Shown piece by piece: positions 1 through 8,867 of a stretch of 64,000 bases of DNA. The stretch is taken from NCBI RefSeq assembly GCF_036322585.1, contig NZ_AP024600.1, forward strand, positions 5,456,001 through 5,520,000, in the 5' to 3' direction. The position numbers and the translations under genes were made by a program. Each line of letters begins with the position of its first letter. Within the stretch, counting starts at the first letter, position 1. Source of the stretch: Luteolibacter sp. LG18 (lineage in GTDB: Bacteria; Verrucomicrobiota; Verrucomicrobiia; Verrucomicrobiales; Akkermansiaceae). The notes beneath the pieces are model-generated. The model saw only the letters and a list, made by a program, of their open reading frames with translations, made no database searches and was not told the DNA's origin.

Positions 1-375
1 CCGGTAACCTTTCCGCAAGATCAGCTCGGAAACCTCCCGCTCCAGCGCCACCGAAGTGCCCGCATCGGACCGCAGCAGCACCGCGCCCGGCGCCGAGCCG
101 CGCTTTTCATCGAGTTTCCGGCCCAGCCCGTCCAGCGAGGTCACCTCGCGGCCTAGGTAGATCCGCGCCGGCGATCCCGGCCCCAGCGTCACCACCTGCG
201 CGCCGGTGAAGCGCTCCATCTGGAACTTCGAGGGCGGCAGCGTCACCTCTTTCCCCGCCTGCAGGACCAGCGACGGCCCCAGCACGAAGAACATCAGCAA
301 CAGCGCGAACAAATTGAACAGCGGGACGACGTGGAGGAAACCCGGCCGTTCCGGCAAGGTCAGCTCCAGCTTCAC
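1..375 (-). CDS. ExbD/TolR-type biopolymer transport protein (partial)
   Basis: The reading frame starts at GTG (375-373) and runs off the left edge, so the C-terminus is missing. The start overlaps the stop of the ExbB gene as GTGA, showing translational coupling. The visible 125 residues show a short cytoplasmic N-terminus, one transmembrane segment (about residues 17-38, rich in L, F and V), then a periplasmic part with a VTLPPS stretch as in ExbD/TolR. The family forms a proton-driven motor with ExbB/TolQ that energises TonB- or Tol-dependent envelope processes. The usual membrane Asp of ExbD is not obvious: the segment reads LFNLFALLLMFF where many homologues have D, so coupling may differ. 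Family call is secure; substrate is unknown. Confidence 0.8.
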   Translation of the reverse strand, partial: MKLELTLPERPGFLHVVPLFNLFALLLMFFVLGPSLVLQAGKEVTLPPSKFQMERFTGAQVVTLGPGSPARIYLGREVTSLDGLGRKLDEKRGSAPGAVLLRSDAGTSVALEREVSELILRKGYR

Positions 376-1085
376 GAGGCGTCCTCCCCCTTCGCTTTCC
401 GCGCCGTGCGTTTCCGCGCCTCCACCTCCTCACGGAACGAAACGATCGCCGTCTCCTCCCGCGCGTCCGAAATCAGGTTCACCATCTCGATCCCCGCCCG
501 CTCGATGCGGTGCACCAGGCGCTTCGCCCGGCCCAGGAAGTAGAGGTAGAAAAGATACATCGGCACCGCCACCGTGAGCCCCATCACCGAGGTGATCAGC
601 GCCTGGAACACCCCGCCCGCCAGCTCCGCCGGACCGGCATAGCCGCCCTGCTCGCTCACCCGCTGGAAGGTGTCCACCATCCCCAGCAGCGTCCCCAGCA
701 TCCCCACCAAGGGAGCCAGCAAGGCCACGCCCAGGATCAAACGGATGTTTTTCTCGATCCGCGGCACCTCCAGTTGCCCCGCCTCCTGGGCCACATCCCG
801 CAGGTCCGAGCGCACCAGATGGTGCCGCAGCAGCAGCGAATGCGCGATCCGCGCCACCGGCCCCGGAGCCCGCGCCGCCTCATGCTGGGCCTCCGCGAAG
901 GCCTTCCGGCGCACATGGTTGGAAAGCCCGACGAGCAGGTCCCCCACGTTGATCCGCGCCCGGTGGAAGAAGAACAACCGCTCCACCACGCACACCGCGC
1001 CCACGAACGCGAGCACCAGCAGCACCCACACCAAGGGCCCGCCCTGCTCGATCAGTCCGGAAGGTTCAAGAAATCCGCCGCTCAT
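372..1085 (-). CDS. MotA/TolQ/ExbB proton channel family protein
   Basis: A 237-residue inner-membrane protein. I chose the ATG at 1085 because the sequence from there (MSGGFLEPSG) enters the first membrane helix directly; the longer frame upstream overlaps intergenic repeat sequence. Three hydrophobic segments are visible (about residues 14-35, 110-135 and 150-180), with the ExbB/TolQ hallmark region GMLGTLLGMVDTFQ and the GLTVAVPMYLFYLYF helix. ExbB/TolQ proteins form the pentameric stator around ExbD/TolR and use the proton gradient for TonB- or Tol-type work. The gene is coupled to the ExbD gene downstream by a GTGA overlap. No TonB gene is visible here. Confidence 0.88.
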   Translation of the reverse strand: MSGGFLEPSGLIEQGGPLVWVLLVLAFVGAVCVVERLFFFHRARINVGDLLVGLSNHVRRKAFAEAQHEAARAPGPVARIAHSLLLRHHLVRSDLRDVAQEAGQLEVPRIEKNIRLILGVALLAPLVGMLGTLLGMVDTFQRVSEQGGYAGPAELAGGVFQALITSVMGLTVAVPMYLFYLYFLGRAKRLVHRIERAGIEMVNLISDAREETAIVSFREEVEARKRTARKAKGEDAS

Positions 1086-1178
1086 CGGGCCCCACCCTAG
1101 AGCACCCTCCGGCGGGTGACCAGCGCCGATTGCCCGCGATTCTTTCAGAAAATCGGATTTTGCGAACATCTTCGGGAA

Positions 1179-1221
1179 AGGAGTTGAGCCTTCAGGCGAG
1201 GAGGGTCTTCCGGGGGGCGGA
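1179..1221 (+). repeat. Dispersed intergenic repeat, family A, copy 1
   Basis: This stretch begins AGGAGTTGAGCCTTCAGGCG and continues with GAGGGTCTTC and a GGGGCGGAG end. It matches, with a few changes, the two copies at 44149-44198 (direct) and 44327-44373 (inverted). It lies in the gap upstream of the ExbB gene. The rest of this 218-bp gap holds no gene that I can support. Confidence 0.7.
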
Positions 1222-1303
1222 GTCGGACGGAGCCGGTTTCCGGAATGGACCTGCCCCCTCTCCCATTCGTGTGCATTCGCGTTCATTCGCGGTTCCTCTC
1301 GAC

Positions 1304-2095
1304 TCACGCGGCGCGTTGCAGGGAGCGGTGGTGGCGGGCGTGGTCGATCTCCCCGTGCCAGTGCACCAGCAGGCGGGCCAGCGAGCGGCGGCGGTAGTCC
1401 TTCTCCTCCGGGATGTCCGCGAGGTAGTAGCTTTCCAGGAGGTCGAGATCCTCGCTGTCGATCGGACCGAGTTCACGCAGGGCCTTGAGTTCCTTCGGTG
1501 ACCAGGTGGTGTGCGGCCTTCTGCCCACCATGCCGCCGATGCGCTGCCTCAGGGCGTCCGGGATGGGCGTCTTGCGACGGTTCCGGCTCTCTGCCTCGAT
1601 CTGGAAGAGATCGTCCGTCGAGGATGATGATGATCGATCCCCCCGTGGGGGTAAGGGGGTAATATCTTCTGAAGAGGAAGACGAAGAAGAAGACTGAAGA
1701 GTGGAACCACCCTTGGCACCACCCTTCGCGGCCTTGGCAGGTTTTACGACGCTCTTAGTAGCAACGTTTTCCCGGCGCTTGGCGGCGGATTTGCGGCCTC
1801 CTTCGGCGGATTTCTCGCGCCACTCGCGTTGTTTCCCGCGCTCTTCCTCGAGACGGGGATGGATCAATCGCGCGGGGTTTTCCGGATCGGGAATGAAGCA
1901 AGCGCGCACCGTTTCGATGACCTCGGTGGCGGCACCCTTGCCGCGTCGGACCCCCGCCATTTCTGAAACGGCAGGGCGCGGTAAGGGCAGATCGGGAAAG
2001 CGGATCACGCATCGGTCCGGTCGATGAAGTGCCCGCAGGATGAGGGATTTCCGCAGGCGGGTGGAGTGGACAGGTGGCCAAAAGTCGCCCCCCAA
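1304..2095 (-). CDS. Probable phage-type replication protein, N-terminally truncated (DUF1376-like)
   Basis: A 263-residue frame whose start is uncertain. The middle (a DPENPARLIHPRLEEER stretch followed by a Lys/Arg-rich AEGGRKSAAKRRE segment) resembles the end of DUF1376/YdaU-like phage replication proteins. The C-terminus (KTPIPDALRQRIGGMVGRRP, then WSPKELKALRELGPIDSEDL) resembles the C-terminal domain of verrucomicrobial phage replication proteins. A Ser-rich linker separates the two. The usual DUF1376 N-terminal half is not recognisable in any frame upstream, so this may be a decayed relic. It is outside the Mu-like prophage. The family assignment is from memory of motifs and is moderate at best. 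Confidence 0.5.
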   Translation of the reverse strand: MGGDFWPPVHSTRLRKSLILRALHRPDRCVIRFPDLPLPRPAVSEMAGVRRGKGAATEVIETVRACFIPDPENPARLIHPRLEEERGKQREWREKSAEGGRKSAAKRRENVATKSVVKPAKAAKGGAKGGSTLQSSSSSSSSEDITPLPPRGDRSSSSSTDDLFQIEAESRNRRKTPIPDALRQRIGGMVGRRPHTTWSPKELKALRELGPIDSEDLDLLESYYLADIPEEKDYRRRSLARLLVHWHGEIDHARHHRSLQRAA

Positions 2096-2237
2096 GAACG
2101 AATCCGCATCTCGCGAAATATCCCTGGGAAACCGTACTGCTCACCCGATCCCCAAAACCCACACCGTGAGCACAGCGAGCTTCAGAATGGAGAACAGCCT
2201 TGGCATGAACGATCCGTCCAAAACCTCGGTTCCCTTC

Positions 2238-2594
2238 TCACCGATAGCGCGCCACCACCTCTTCGCGCTCACGGCGGAGCCTCTTGAGCCGGATATTCCG
2301 CCCTTTCGAGCCAGCCTGCTTCTCCAGCGCCGCGATCTGTTCATCGAGCCGAGCCAGCTTCAGCACCCCGAGTTCCCGCCGCCGCGGCAACCACTCCGCG
2401 GCATCCCTCTCCACCTTCGCCGCCAGTTCCTTCCAGCCGTCGTCATCGGCCTTCCGGGGAATCCGCCAGCGTCTGCTCAATTCCCACAACCCACCCTGGC
2501 ACAGCGGGCAACGCAACTCCGTCACCAGCCCGTGCGCCGCCTCCGCCCGCCGGGCCCAGCGGCAGGCCACACAGATGTAAGTACGGGACGACAT
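2238..2594 (-). CDS. Zinc-ribbon-containing hypothetical protein
   Basis: A 118-residue protein with two Cys pairs near the N-terminus (CVAC at about 8-11, CPLC at about 29-32) that could bind one zinc ion as a ribbon. The rest is charged and helical, with a coiled-coil-like C-terminus (LARLDEQIAALEKQ, then LKRLRREREEV). The ATG at 2594 is 25 bp downstream of the AlkB gene's stop on the same strand, so the two may be co-transcribed. I do not recognise a specific family. The 142-bp gap on its downstream side (2096-2237) holds nothing I can support. Confidence 0.65.
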   Translation of the reverse strand: MSSRTYICVACRWARRAEAAHGLVTELRCPLCQGGLWELSRRWRIPRKADDDGWKELAAKVERDAAEWLPRRRELGVLKLARLDEQIAALEKQAGSKGRNIRLKRLRREREEVVARYR

Positions 2595-2618
2595 GATCCG
2601 AAACCATTCCAGCCCCTT

Positions 2619-3179
2619 CTATCGTCCCTCCAGCTCCTCTGGAGACAGAATCCGGCGGAAAGTCAGGCTGATGCGCGCTCCCGCGGCCGGGTCCTTCTTC
2701 ACCGCGTGCATCCAGTGCGCCTGCGTGAGCTGGGTCATGTGGAACAGCGAACCGTGCGGCATCGGATAAGCCACGAACCGCGTCGGCTCGGCGATGTTCC
2801 GGAACGTCAACTCACGCTCCGCCCCCAGCGAAACGATCGCCACACCGGTGCCCGCCGCCAGATTGTAGGTGGCGTCCGAGTGGAACCCCATGCTGGAGCC
2901 ACCGGTTTCGTAGTAGTTGATCAGGCAGTTCGTCGGCAGGAATCCCAGCTCCCGCTCGATGTCCGCGCACAATGCCTCCAACCGCGGCGGCATCGGCACC
3001 ACCTCGTAGTCCACCCCCGAATCATCGTAGGTCTGGCCGAAACACGCGGTCTTCCGCGCCTTCATCCGCTCGTCCCACGCCACCTCGCGGCACAGGTCGT
3101 CGAACAGCAGCGTCGCCGCCGCGGGCTCCAGAAACCCCGGCAGGATCGAGGCTTCGGGTTCGGTTTCGATGGAGGCCAT
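2619..3179 (-). CDS. alkB: AlkB-like 2-oxoglutarate/Fe(II)-dependent dioxygenase
   Basis: A 186-residue protein of the AlkB family, which removes alkyl groups from damaged bases by oxidative demethylation using Fe(II), oxygen and 2-oxoglutarate. The iron-binding HxD lies in MGFHSDATY; the distal His is in the HWMHAVKK region; the RISLTFRR stretch near the C-terminus carries the arginines that bind 2-oxoglutarate. NYYETGGSSMGFHSD is typical of the family. The short N-terminus is as in compact bacterial AlkB proteins. It neighbours the zinc-ribbon gene on the same strand and is divergent from der. No adjacent ada gene is seen. Confidence 0.88.
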   Translation of the reverse strand: MASIETEPEASILPGFLEPAAATLLFDDLCREVAWDERMKARKTACFGQTYDDSGVDYEVVPMPPRLEALCADIERELGFLPTNCLINYYETGGSSMGFHSDATYNLAAGTGVAIVSLGAERELTFRNIAEPTRFVAYPMPHGSLFHMTQLTQAHWMHAVKKDPAAGARISLTFRRILSPEELEGR

Positions 3180-3350
3180 GGGATGGAGGGGTTCGTGCTG
3201 AATCCACGCCGGAACACCCCGCCGCGGCTCGCCCGTTTCTAGCAGCCACCTCTTTCATTCGTAAAGCCTTGGAACCCACTTACCTGCTCTTTCAGGCCTG
3301 AATTTCCTTTACACTTTCCCCAAAACCCCAAATCCGCCCATACTCCGCGC

Positions 3351-4736
3351 ATGCCCACCGTCGCCATCGTCGGACGCCCGAACGTCGGGAAATCCGCGCT
3401 CTTCAACCGCCTCGCCGGGCGGAAAATCGCCATCGTCCACGACCAGCCGGGCGTCACGCGGGATCGCATTTCCGCCCCCTGCAAGGCGACTCCCACCCCC
3501 TGCACCATCATCGATACCGGCGGCATCGGCGCCTCCCTCGATGACGGCTTCGCCGACCAGGTCGCCATCGAGGCGGACATCGCCATGCAGACCGCGGACC
3601 TGATCCTCTTCATCGTCGATGCCCACGAAGGCCTCTCCCCGATCGACCAGGCGCTCGCCCAGAAGCTCCGCAAGGCCAAGCCGCCCGTGCGCCTCGTCCT
3701 GAACAAGGTCGACCACGAGAAGCACGAGAACGTCTTCGGTGACTTCGCCCGCCTCGGCCTCGGTGCCGGCATCCACGTCTCCGCCGAACACGGCCGCAAC
3801 GTCGGCGCGCTGGTCGACGTCATCGAGGAAGTCATCGCCCCGCTCGCCAAGGAGGTCGAGGCCGAGGCCGAGGTCGCCCAGGCCGTCGGCATCAAGCTCG
3901 CCATCGTCGGCAAGCCCAACGCCGGCAAGTCCTCCCTCATCAACGCCATCCTCAAGGACGAGCGCACCATCGTCAGCGAAATCGCCGGCACCACCCGCGA
4001 TGCCGTCGACCTCCCCTACCAGTTCGCCGGCGAAAACTTCACCCTCATCGACACCGCCGGCCTCCGCCCGCGCGGCAAGCGCGATTCCTCCGTCGAGGTC
4101 TTCTCCGCCATGCGCACCGAAAAGGCGATCCGCCGCAGCGACCTCTGCGTGCTCGTCATCGACCTCGCCGCCGGCATCTCCGCCATGGACCGGAAGATCG
4201 CCCAGCTCATCATGGAGGAGAAAAAGCCCTGCCTGATCGTGCTGAACAAGTTCGACCTCTACCACCCGGACGCTCCCCGCACCGCCCGCCTGGAGGAAGC
4301 CACCGAGCACGTCCGCCGCGAGCTGTTCTTCCTCGCCTACGCCCCCTTCGTGGCTACCTCCGCGAAGAAAGGCCAGGCCGTCGACCATGTCCTGAAGGAA
4401 GCGCTCAAGATCCGCGACAAGGCCCAGAACCTCCCCGGCACCGGCGTGCTCAACCGCATCCTGCACCAAGCCTTCGAACTGAACCCGCCCGGCAGCGACC
4501 GCAAGTCCGGCAAGCGCCTCAAGCTCTACTACGCCACCACCGCGCTGAACGAGAAATACAGCGTCATCCCGGTGCCCACCCTCGTCCTCTTCGTGAACGA
4601 CAAGAAGCTCATGGCCACCAGCTACGAGCAGTACCTCACCAACCGCTACCGCGAGAAGCACCCCGCCCCCGGCATCCCCGTGGTCTTCTCCGTGCGCTCC
4701 CGCGACCGCCGGGACCTGAAGAAGGAAGACAGATGA
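3351..4736 (+). CDS. der: Ribosome biogenesis GTPase Der (EngA)
   Basis: A 461-residue double-GTPase acting in late assembly of the 50S ribosomal subunit. The first G domain begins at once (GRPNVGKS at residues 8-15, DTGG switch, NKVD) and the second has GKPNAGKSS from about residue 187, DTAG, and NKFD. The C-terminal KH-like domain follows, with RLKLYYAT and FVND motifs. Length and order match the family. The ATG at 3351 places the first P-loop at the normal distance. The gene stands alone, divergent from alkB, with a short gap before the next gene on the same strand. Confidence 0.97.
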   Translation: MPTVAIVGRPNVGKSALFNRLAGRKIAIVHDQPGVTRDRISAPCKATPTPCTIIDTGGIGASLDDGFADQVAIEADIAMQTADLILFIVDAHEGLSPIDQALAQKLRKAKPPVRLVLNKVDHEKHENVFGDFARLGLGAGIHVSAEHGRNVGALVDVIEEVIAPLAKEVEAEAEVAQAVGIKLAIVGKPNAGKSSLINAILKDERTIVSEIAGTTRDAVDLPYQFAGENFTLIDTAGLRPRGKRDSSVEVFSAMRTEKAIRRSDLCVLVIDLAAGISAMDRKIAQLIMEEKKPCLIVLNKFDLYHPDAPRTARLEEATEHVRRELFFLAYAPFVATSAKKGQAVDHVLKEALKIRDKAQNLPGTGVLNRILHQAFELNPPGSDRKSGKRLKLYYATTALNEKYSVIPVPTLVLFVNDKKLMATSYEQYLTNRYREKHPAPGIPVVFSVRSRDRRDLKKEDR

Positions 4737-4772
4737 TTCTCCCCTGACATCCGAGAAACCAAACACACCCTG

Positions 4773-5522
4773 ATGAAGAAACAGCCCATGAAGCCGACGC
4801 CTCCCACCAGGCCGACGCCTCCTGTGACCCAAGCCCTGCCCGGCAAACCCACTCCCCCTACCAGGCCCGCCCCGCCTCTCACCCAGAGGCTCACCCCGAC
4901 GCCGACCGGCCCGCTGAAGCCCGGTCCGCCGTTGACCCAAAGGCTCACCCCGAAGCCAACCGGCCCCTTGAAGCCCGGTCGCCCACCCGCGACCCAGGCC
5001 CTCTCCGGCAAGCCGACTCCCACCGCACGACCGGCCTCCCCCGTGAACCAGGCCCTCCCCGGCATGGAGTCGCACCCGCTGCGGAAGAACCCGACTCCGA
5101 CCCAGCCGCTCCCGGCGAAACAGAAGGCCACCGCGAAGCAGACTCCGAAAGCCGCGGAGACCCTGTATGAGGACGAAAGCCTCGCCCTGATGAGCTGCGC
5201 CGTCGAGGTCGCCCAGAATCTCGGCCCCGGCCTCCCGGACAAGATCTACGGCAACGCCCTGGCCCGTGAACTCGAGCTGCGCGGCATCCCGTTCATCCAG
5301 CAGATCCGCTACTCGGTCGACTACAAGGGCAAGATCGTGGGCGAATTCATCCCCGACCTGATCGCCTACGGAAAGATCATCATCGAAACCAAGATGATCG
5401 ACCACATCACCGAGGTCGAAATCGAGCACGTGATGAACTACCTCCGCATCTCCGGGCACCGCCTCGCCCTCATCCTCAACTTCAAGAATTCGAGGTTCGA
5501 AACCCGTTGGGTCGCGCTCTGA
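4773..5522 (+). CDS. GxxExxY family protein with Pro/Thr-rich N-terminal repeats
   Basis: The C-terminal 120 residues match the GxxExxY family: GPGLPDKIY stands for the signature (Asp in place of Glu), followed by ARELELRGIPF, FIPDLIAYGKIIIETK and LRLALILNF-like motifs. This fold resembles PD-(D/E)XK nucleases; the D...E.K pattern (PDLI, IETK) is present. The biological role of the family is not established. The N-terminal ~120 residues are a low-complexity repeat of PTPPTRP, LTQRLTP and TGPLKPG units, which normal family members lack. An in-frame ATG at 4788 is an alternative start. It lies between der and an ABC ATPase on the same strand. Confidence 0.8.
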   Translation: MKKQPMKPTPPTRPTPPVTQALPGKPTPPTRPAPPLTQRLTPTPTGPLKPGPPLTQRLTPKPTGPLKPGRPPATQALSGKPTPTARPASPVNQALPGMESHPLRKNPTPTQPLPAKQKATAKQTPKAAETLYEDESLALMSCAVEVAQNLGPGLPDKIYGNALARELELRGIPFIQQIRYSVDYKGKIVGEFIPDLIAYGKIIIETKMIDHITEVEIEHVMNYLRISGHRLALILNFKNSRFETRWVAL

Positions 5523-5620
5523 GACAGGAATCCGGCTCCCCCCGATTCCCAAAAGACGACCGCCCCATCACCCTCTTCTCTTGATTCCGGGAGCTGGATT
5601 CGGGACGCTGGCCGCAGGCC

Positions 5621-6592
<972 letters not shown>

Positions 6593-6594
6593 AG

Positions 6595-6620
6595 AAGTAG
6601 CACAAGTTTCCAACTTGTGA
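6595..6620 (+). repeat. REPIN-like element, copy 1, left arm (split by prophage)
   Basis: AAGTAGC is followed by a perfect 8-bp hairpin (CACAAGTT, loop TCC, AACTTGTG). The inverted partner arm is at 43321-43348, on the far side of the prophage. An intact pair of the same family is at 48593-48753. It lies directly after the stop codon of the ABC ATPase gene. Confidence 0.75.
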
Positions 6621-6634
6621 ATGGGAGCGGTTCA

Positions 6635-6639
6635 CTGTC
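6635..6639 (+). other. Left copy of 5-bp target-site duplication (CTGTC)
   Basis: CTGTC directly precedes the TG that opens the prophage left end; the same five bases follow the CA end at 43251-43255. A 5-bp duplication is what Mu-type transposition leaves. Confidence 0.8.
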
Positions 6640-6800
6640 TGATCCCTGCCATGGGAGTTGAGAAATCCGAAAAAGGCCGAAAAGGCCGAAAAACCCCGAA
6701 AAATGGGGCTTTCCAGGGCCATCACCCCGAAAAACCCCTTTTGAGAAAAAACCGGCCCGAAAACCCCGGTTTGCCACCGAAATGAGAAAAACGAACGCGG
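6640..6800 (+). promoter_or_regulatory. Prophage left end with repeated transposase-site-like motifs
   Basis: About 170 bp without a gene. TTGAGAAA-type motifs occur at 6658-6665, 6741-6750 and, as ATGAGAAAAACG, at 6782-6793; the right end carries two in the opposite orientation. Between them runs an iterated CCGAAAA motif (at least six copies at 6666-6765). Mu-type ends carry several transposase-binding sites of this kind; that function is inferred from position and repetition. Confidence 0.55.
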
Positions 6801-6809
6801 GTTCGCTTC

Positions 6810-7121
6810 TCAGTGGCCAGGCGCTTGCAACGGCCTTGCAGAGGGGTGGCCGGGCGGGTGCAAAACCCGAATCAGGATGGGTTCCGCATCCTCGGAATCG
6901 TCGAAGTAGGACACGGCGTGGGTGTGGGTCAACCAGGCCACGGCCTCCAATGCGGCCCTATTCCCCTGGATATTGATCTCCGATCGGTTCGCGAGGGCGG
7001 CGGCGGCCAGCATCTGGTCGACCTTGCCGTCCTGCCTGGCTTCCAGGTGCGCCAGCAGTCGTTCGTAATCCTCGGCAGGCAGCGAAATCTCCATAGGTTC
7101 GGCATCGTGGAGGTGGATCAT
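6810..7121 (-). CDS. Hypothetical phage protein
   Basis: A 103-residue acidic protein, last gene of the leftward early operon and closest to the left end. The ATG at 7121 (MIHLHDAEPM) is preferred to a TTG 12 bp upstream. The first half (SLPAEDYERLLAHLEARQDG) looks helical. No membrane segment and no family that I recognise. Its place beside the phage end suggests an accessory role. Confidence 0.55.
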   Translation of the reverse strand: MIHLHDAEPMEISLPAEDYERLLAHLEARQDGKVDQMLAAAALANRSEINIQGNRAALEAVAWLTHTHAVSYFDDSEDAEPILIRVLHPPGHPSARPLQAPGH

Positions 7122-7175
7122 CCGGGCCGTCAAACCGGGATTTCAGCCAATGCCGGGGGCCGCTCCTCCTGAAAA

Positions 7176-7853
7176 TCAGAGTCCGGGAAGTGTTGGTCCA
7201 TCCGGGGAATTCCGGTCCGCTTCCTGTCGAAGCCTCCAAGCCAAGTGGGAGTGGTTGCGTTCCTGGATGTCCTGGAGGCTTTGCCTATTTGCCGCTTCCT
7301 GTTCCTTGGCAAGGTGCAGTTTCGTGCGGTTGGGTAGGTTCCCCCCGTTGATCCAAGGCTCCATCTCCCTCCAGTCGGCGAACGCGCACGGCTGGCGGTC
7401 GTTCATGCCGTCCAGCAAGGATGATGCCGGTTCGGTCAGCATCGCGGCGAACAGACGCTTTTCCGGACCGATTTCCCACAGGCCTGGAACGTAGAACCCA
7501 CTCGTCACCACCGGGCGCTTGGCGTAGATCCGCCACTTCTGCCCGGTGGTCTTGTCGGTTTCGTAGTAATCGCTCACCAGGAAGAGGCAGCGAGAAGCCT
7601 GAGCCCACATGCCCGTCCCGACCTTCTCGGCCCGCGCATTGTAGATGGTGGGGTTGAAATCCCGGCTCCATCCCCATCGCATGGGCACCGCGACAGGCAC
7701 CCGCATGCGGCCGATGGCGATCACCAAGGCCATCTCAGACGGCCTCACCAAATCGGCTTCCGGAGCAGCCTGGTGCGACAAATAGGACTCGCGGGCAGTG
7801 TTCGGAATGGTGGCCTGGTGGGAGTTTCGGCGGCTCCTGAACAGATTGCACAT
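7176..7853 (-). CDS. SRAP (SOS response-associated peptidase/HMCES-YedK) family protein
   Basis: A 225-residue protein of the SRAP family, which covalently caps abasic sites in single-stranded DNA through the Cys at position 2. The ATG at 7853 places Cys directly after Met (MCNLFR). The family Asn is in YNARAEKV (N72) and the Glu in SDYYETD (E98). The His usually found in an HDRMP-type motif is replaced by Asn (GMNDRQP, N151). The GFYVPGLWE segment is typical. Loss of the His could alter crosslink release while leaving capping possible; that is inferred. It lies in the phage early operon, where it could protect replicating phage DNA. Family call is firm. Confidence 0.85.
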   Translation of the reverse strand: MCNLFRSRRNSHQATIPNTARESYLSHQAAPEADLVRPSEMALVIAIGRMRVPVAVPMRWGWSRDFNPTIYNARAEKVGTGMWAQASRCLFLVSDYYETDKTTGQKWRIYAKRPVVTSGFYVPGLWEIGPEKRLFAAMLTEPASSLLDGMNDRQPCAFADWREMEPWINGGNLPNRTKLHLAKEQEAANRQSLQDIQERNHSHLAWRLRQEADRNSPDGPTLPGL

Positions 7854-7892
7854 GGCCCCAAATTGGACCATGGCCAGCCCTCCGGCAAATAC

Positions 7893-8627
7893 TCAGAACG
7901 GAACGTCGCGGGGGGCGAGGTCGCCCGGATCGGCGGGCTGGACGGGCTTGCGGCGCTGGCTCTTGTTCCGGTTTTCGGGGCTTCCCTTGCCCTCGCGGGC
8001 GGTGATCCGGTTGCGGATGGTGTGGTGGAGCTGCTCCAGTTGGGGCGCGGTCAGGAGTTCCTTCAGGCGTTCGAACCGGCATTTCTGGATGCCGAATTTC
8101 TGAGCCGCCACGAACACCACGTAGCCCTCCTGGATCGGGCCGCCGTTGGCCTTGATGCTGTGCCAGGAGGCGGCGTAGGCGGGCGACTGCGGTTCCACCG
8201 GCTCGGCGGCCAGCTCGGCGTGCAGGCGGAGATCGGTGGCGATGATGGCCAGCCACTTCTCGCGCTCCTCGTGGGTGTCCTGGACGTCGCCGTGGTCGCG
8301 GACCTTGCCGGTCTTGAGACCGTAGGGCAGGGCTTCCTCCTCCCGGCCCGCGAGGACGAGGAAGTGAACCATGAGATCGCGGAAATGCAGGCCGTCGCAG
8401 GCGCTGATGCCGGGGCGCTTCACGGCCGCCATCACCTCAGCGTGACGCCACTGTTCGAACGTCACACCATCCTCGATGTTGCCGACATGCTTCTGGAGGT
8501 CGAATGCCTGGCGGGCCGTGATCGCGATCTTTTGGCGCGTCTGCGGCTTGAGGTTGCCCTGGCGCTTCGGGGCTTTCTTTGCGGCCTTCTTCGCCGGGGC
8601 GCGGCCGGTGGTTTTATCGGTTTTCAT
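7893..8627 (-). CDS. Hypothetical phage early protein with Lys/Ala-rich N-terminus
   Basis: A 244-residue soluble protein. The first ~30 residues are basic and low-complexity (KKAAKKAPKRQ), as in DNA-binding tails. The middle has helical segments (FEQWRHAEVMAAV, HFRDLMVHFLVLAG). The C-terminus is again basic. It lies 39 bp upstream (in transcription order) of the SRAP gene. I recognise no family. Confidence 0.65.
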   Translation of the reverse strand: MKTDKTTGRAPAKKAAKKAPKRQGNLKPQTRQKIAITARQAFDLQKHVGNIEDGVTFEQWRHAEVMAAVKRPGISACDGLHFRDLMVHFLVLAGREEEALPYGLKTGKVRDHGDVQDTHEEREKWLAIIATDLRLHAELAAEPVEPQSPAYAASWHSIKANGGPIQEGYVVFVAAQKFGIQKCRFERLKELLTAPQLEQLHHTIRNRITAREGKGSPENRNKSQRRKPVQPADPGDLAPRDVPF

Positions 8628-8784
8628 GGCTGGGAGGGATGCGCACGGGGCGCGGTGGATGGGGTTTAAAAACTAGGGAAGGATTCGCGCATGGGCGCAG
8701 AAATCACCGAAGGAGTCCGGAGGGCGGAAGCCCTGCCGGGCGGGGAGAAAAATGCATTAAAAACTAAGGGCTAATGGAGGCCGT

Positions 8785-8865
8785 ATGACACTTGCAGCAC
8801 ACATCTACGCCATCCTTACCATCGTGATCGCCCTTGCCTCTCTCATCGTCATGATCCGCAAATGA
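8785..8865 (+). CDS. Possible 26-residue membrane peptide
   Basis: ATG at 8785 with a good ribosome-binding site (GGAGG at 8776-8780). The product has one hydrophobic stretch (IYAILTIVIALASLIVMI) ending in RK. It is read rightward in a region otherwise transcribed leftward and stops 3 bp before the end of the next leftward gene. It fills a 240-bp gap otherwise without a gene. It could be a toxin-like or other membrane peptide, but a tiny frame may also be chance. Confidence 0.35.
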   Translation: MTLAAHIYAILTIVIALASLIVMIRK

Positions 8866-8867
8866 CA

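Noticed and set aside
3309..5552. 747-residue minus-strand ORF across der and the GxxExxY gene
   Set aside because: It is the antisense shadow of two well-recognised plus-strand genes; its Gly/Asp/Val-rich composition is typical of such shadows.
6631..6638. Prophage start placed at TGT (6636), four bases further left
   Set aside because: With that start the preceding five bases (TTCAC) do not match those after the right end; the start at 6640 gives a CTGTC duplication on both sides.
6662..6770. Iterated CCGAAAA motif taken as a possible CRISPR array
   Set aside because: The units are short and irregular, with no spacer of constant length and no cas genes; position at the phage end suits binding sites.
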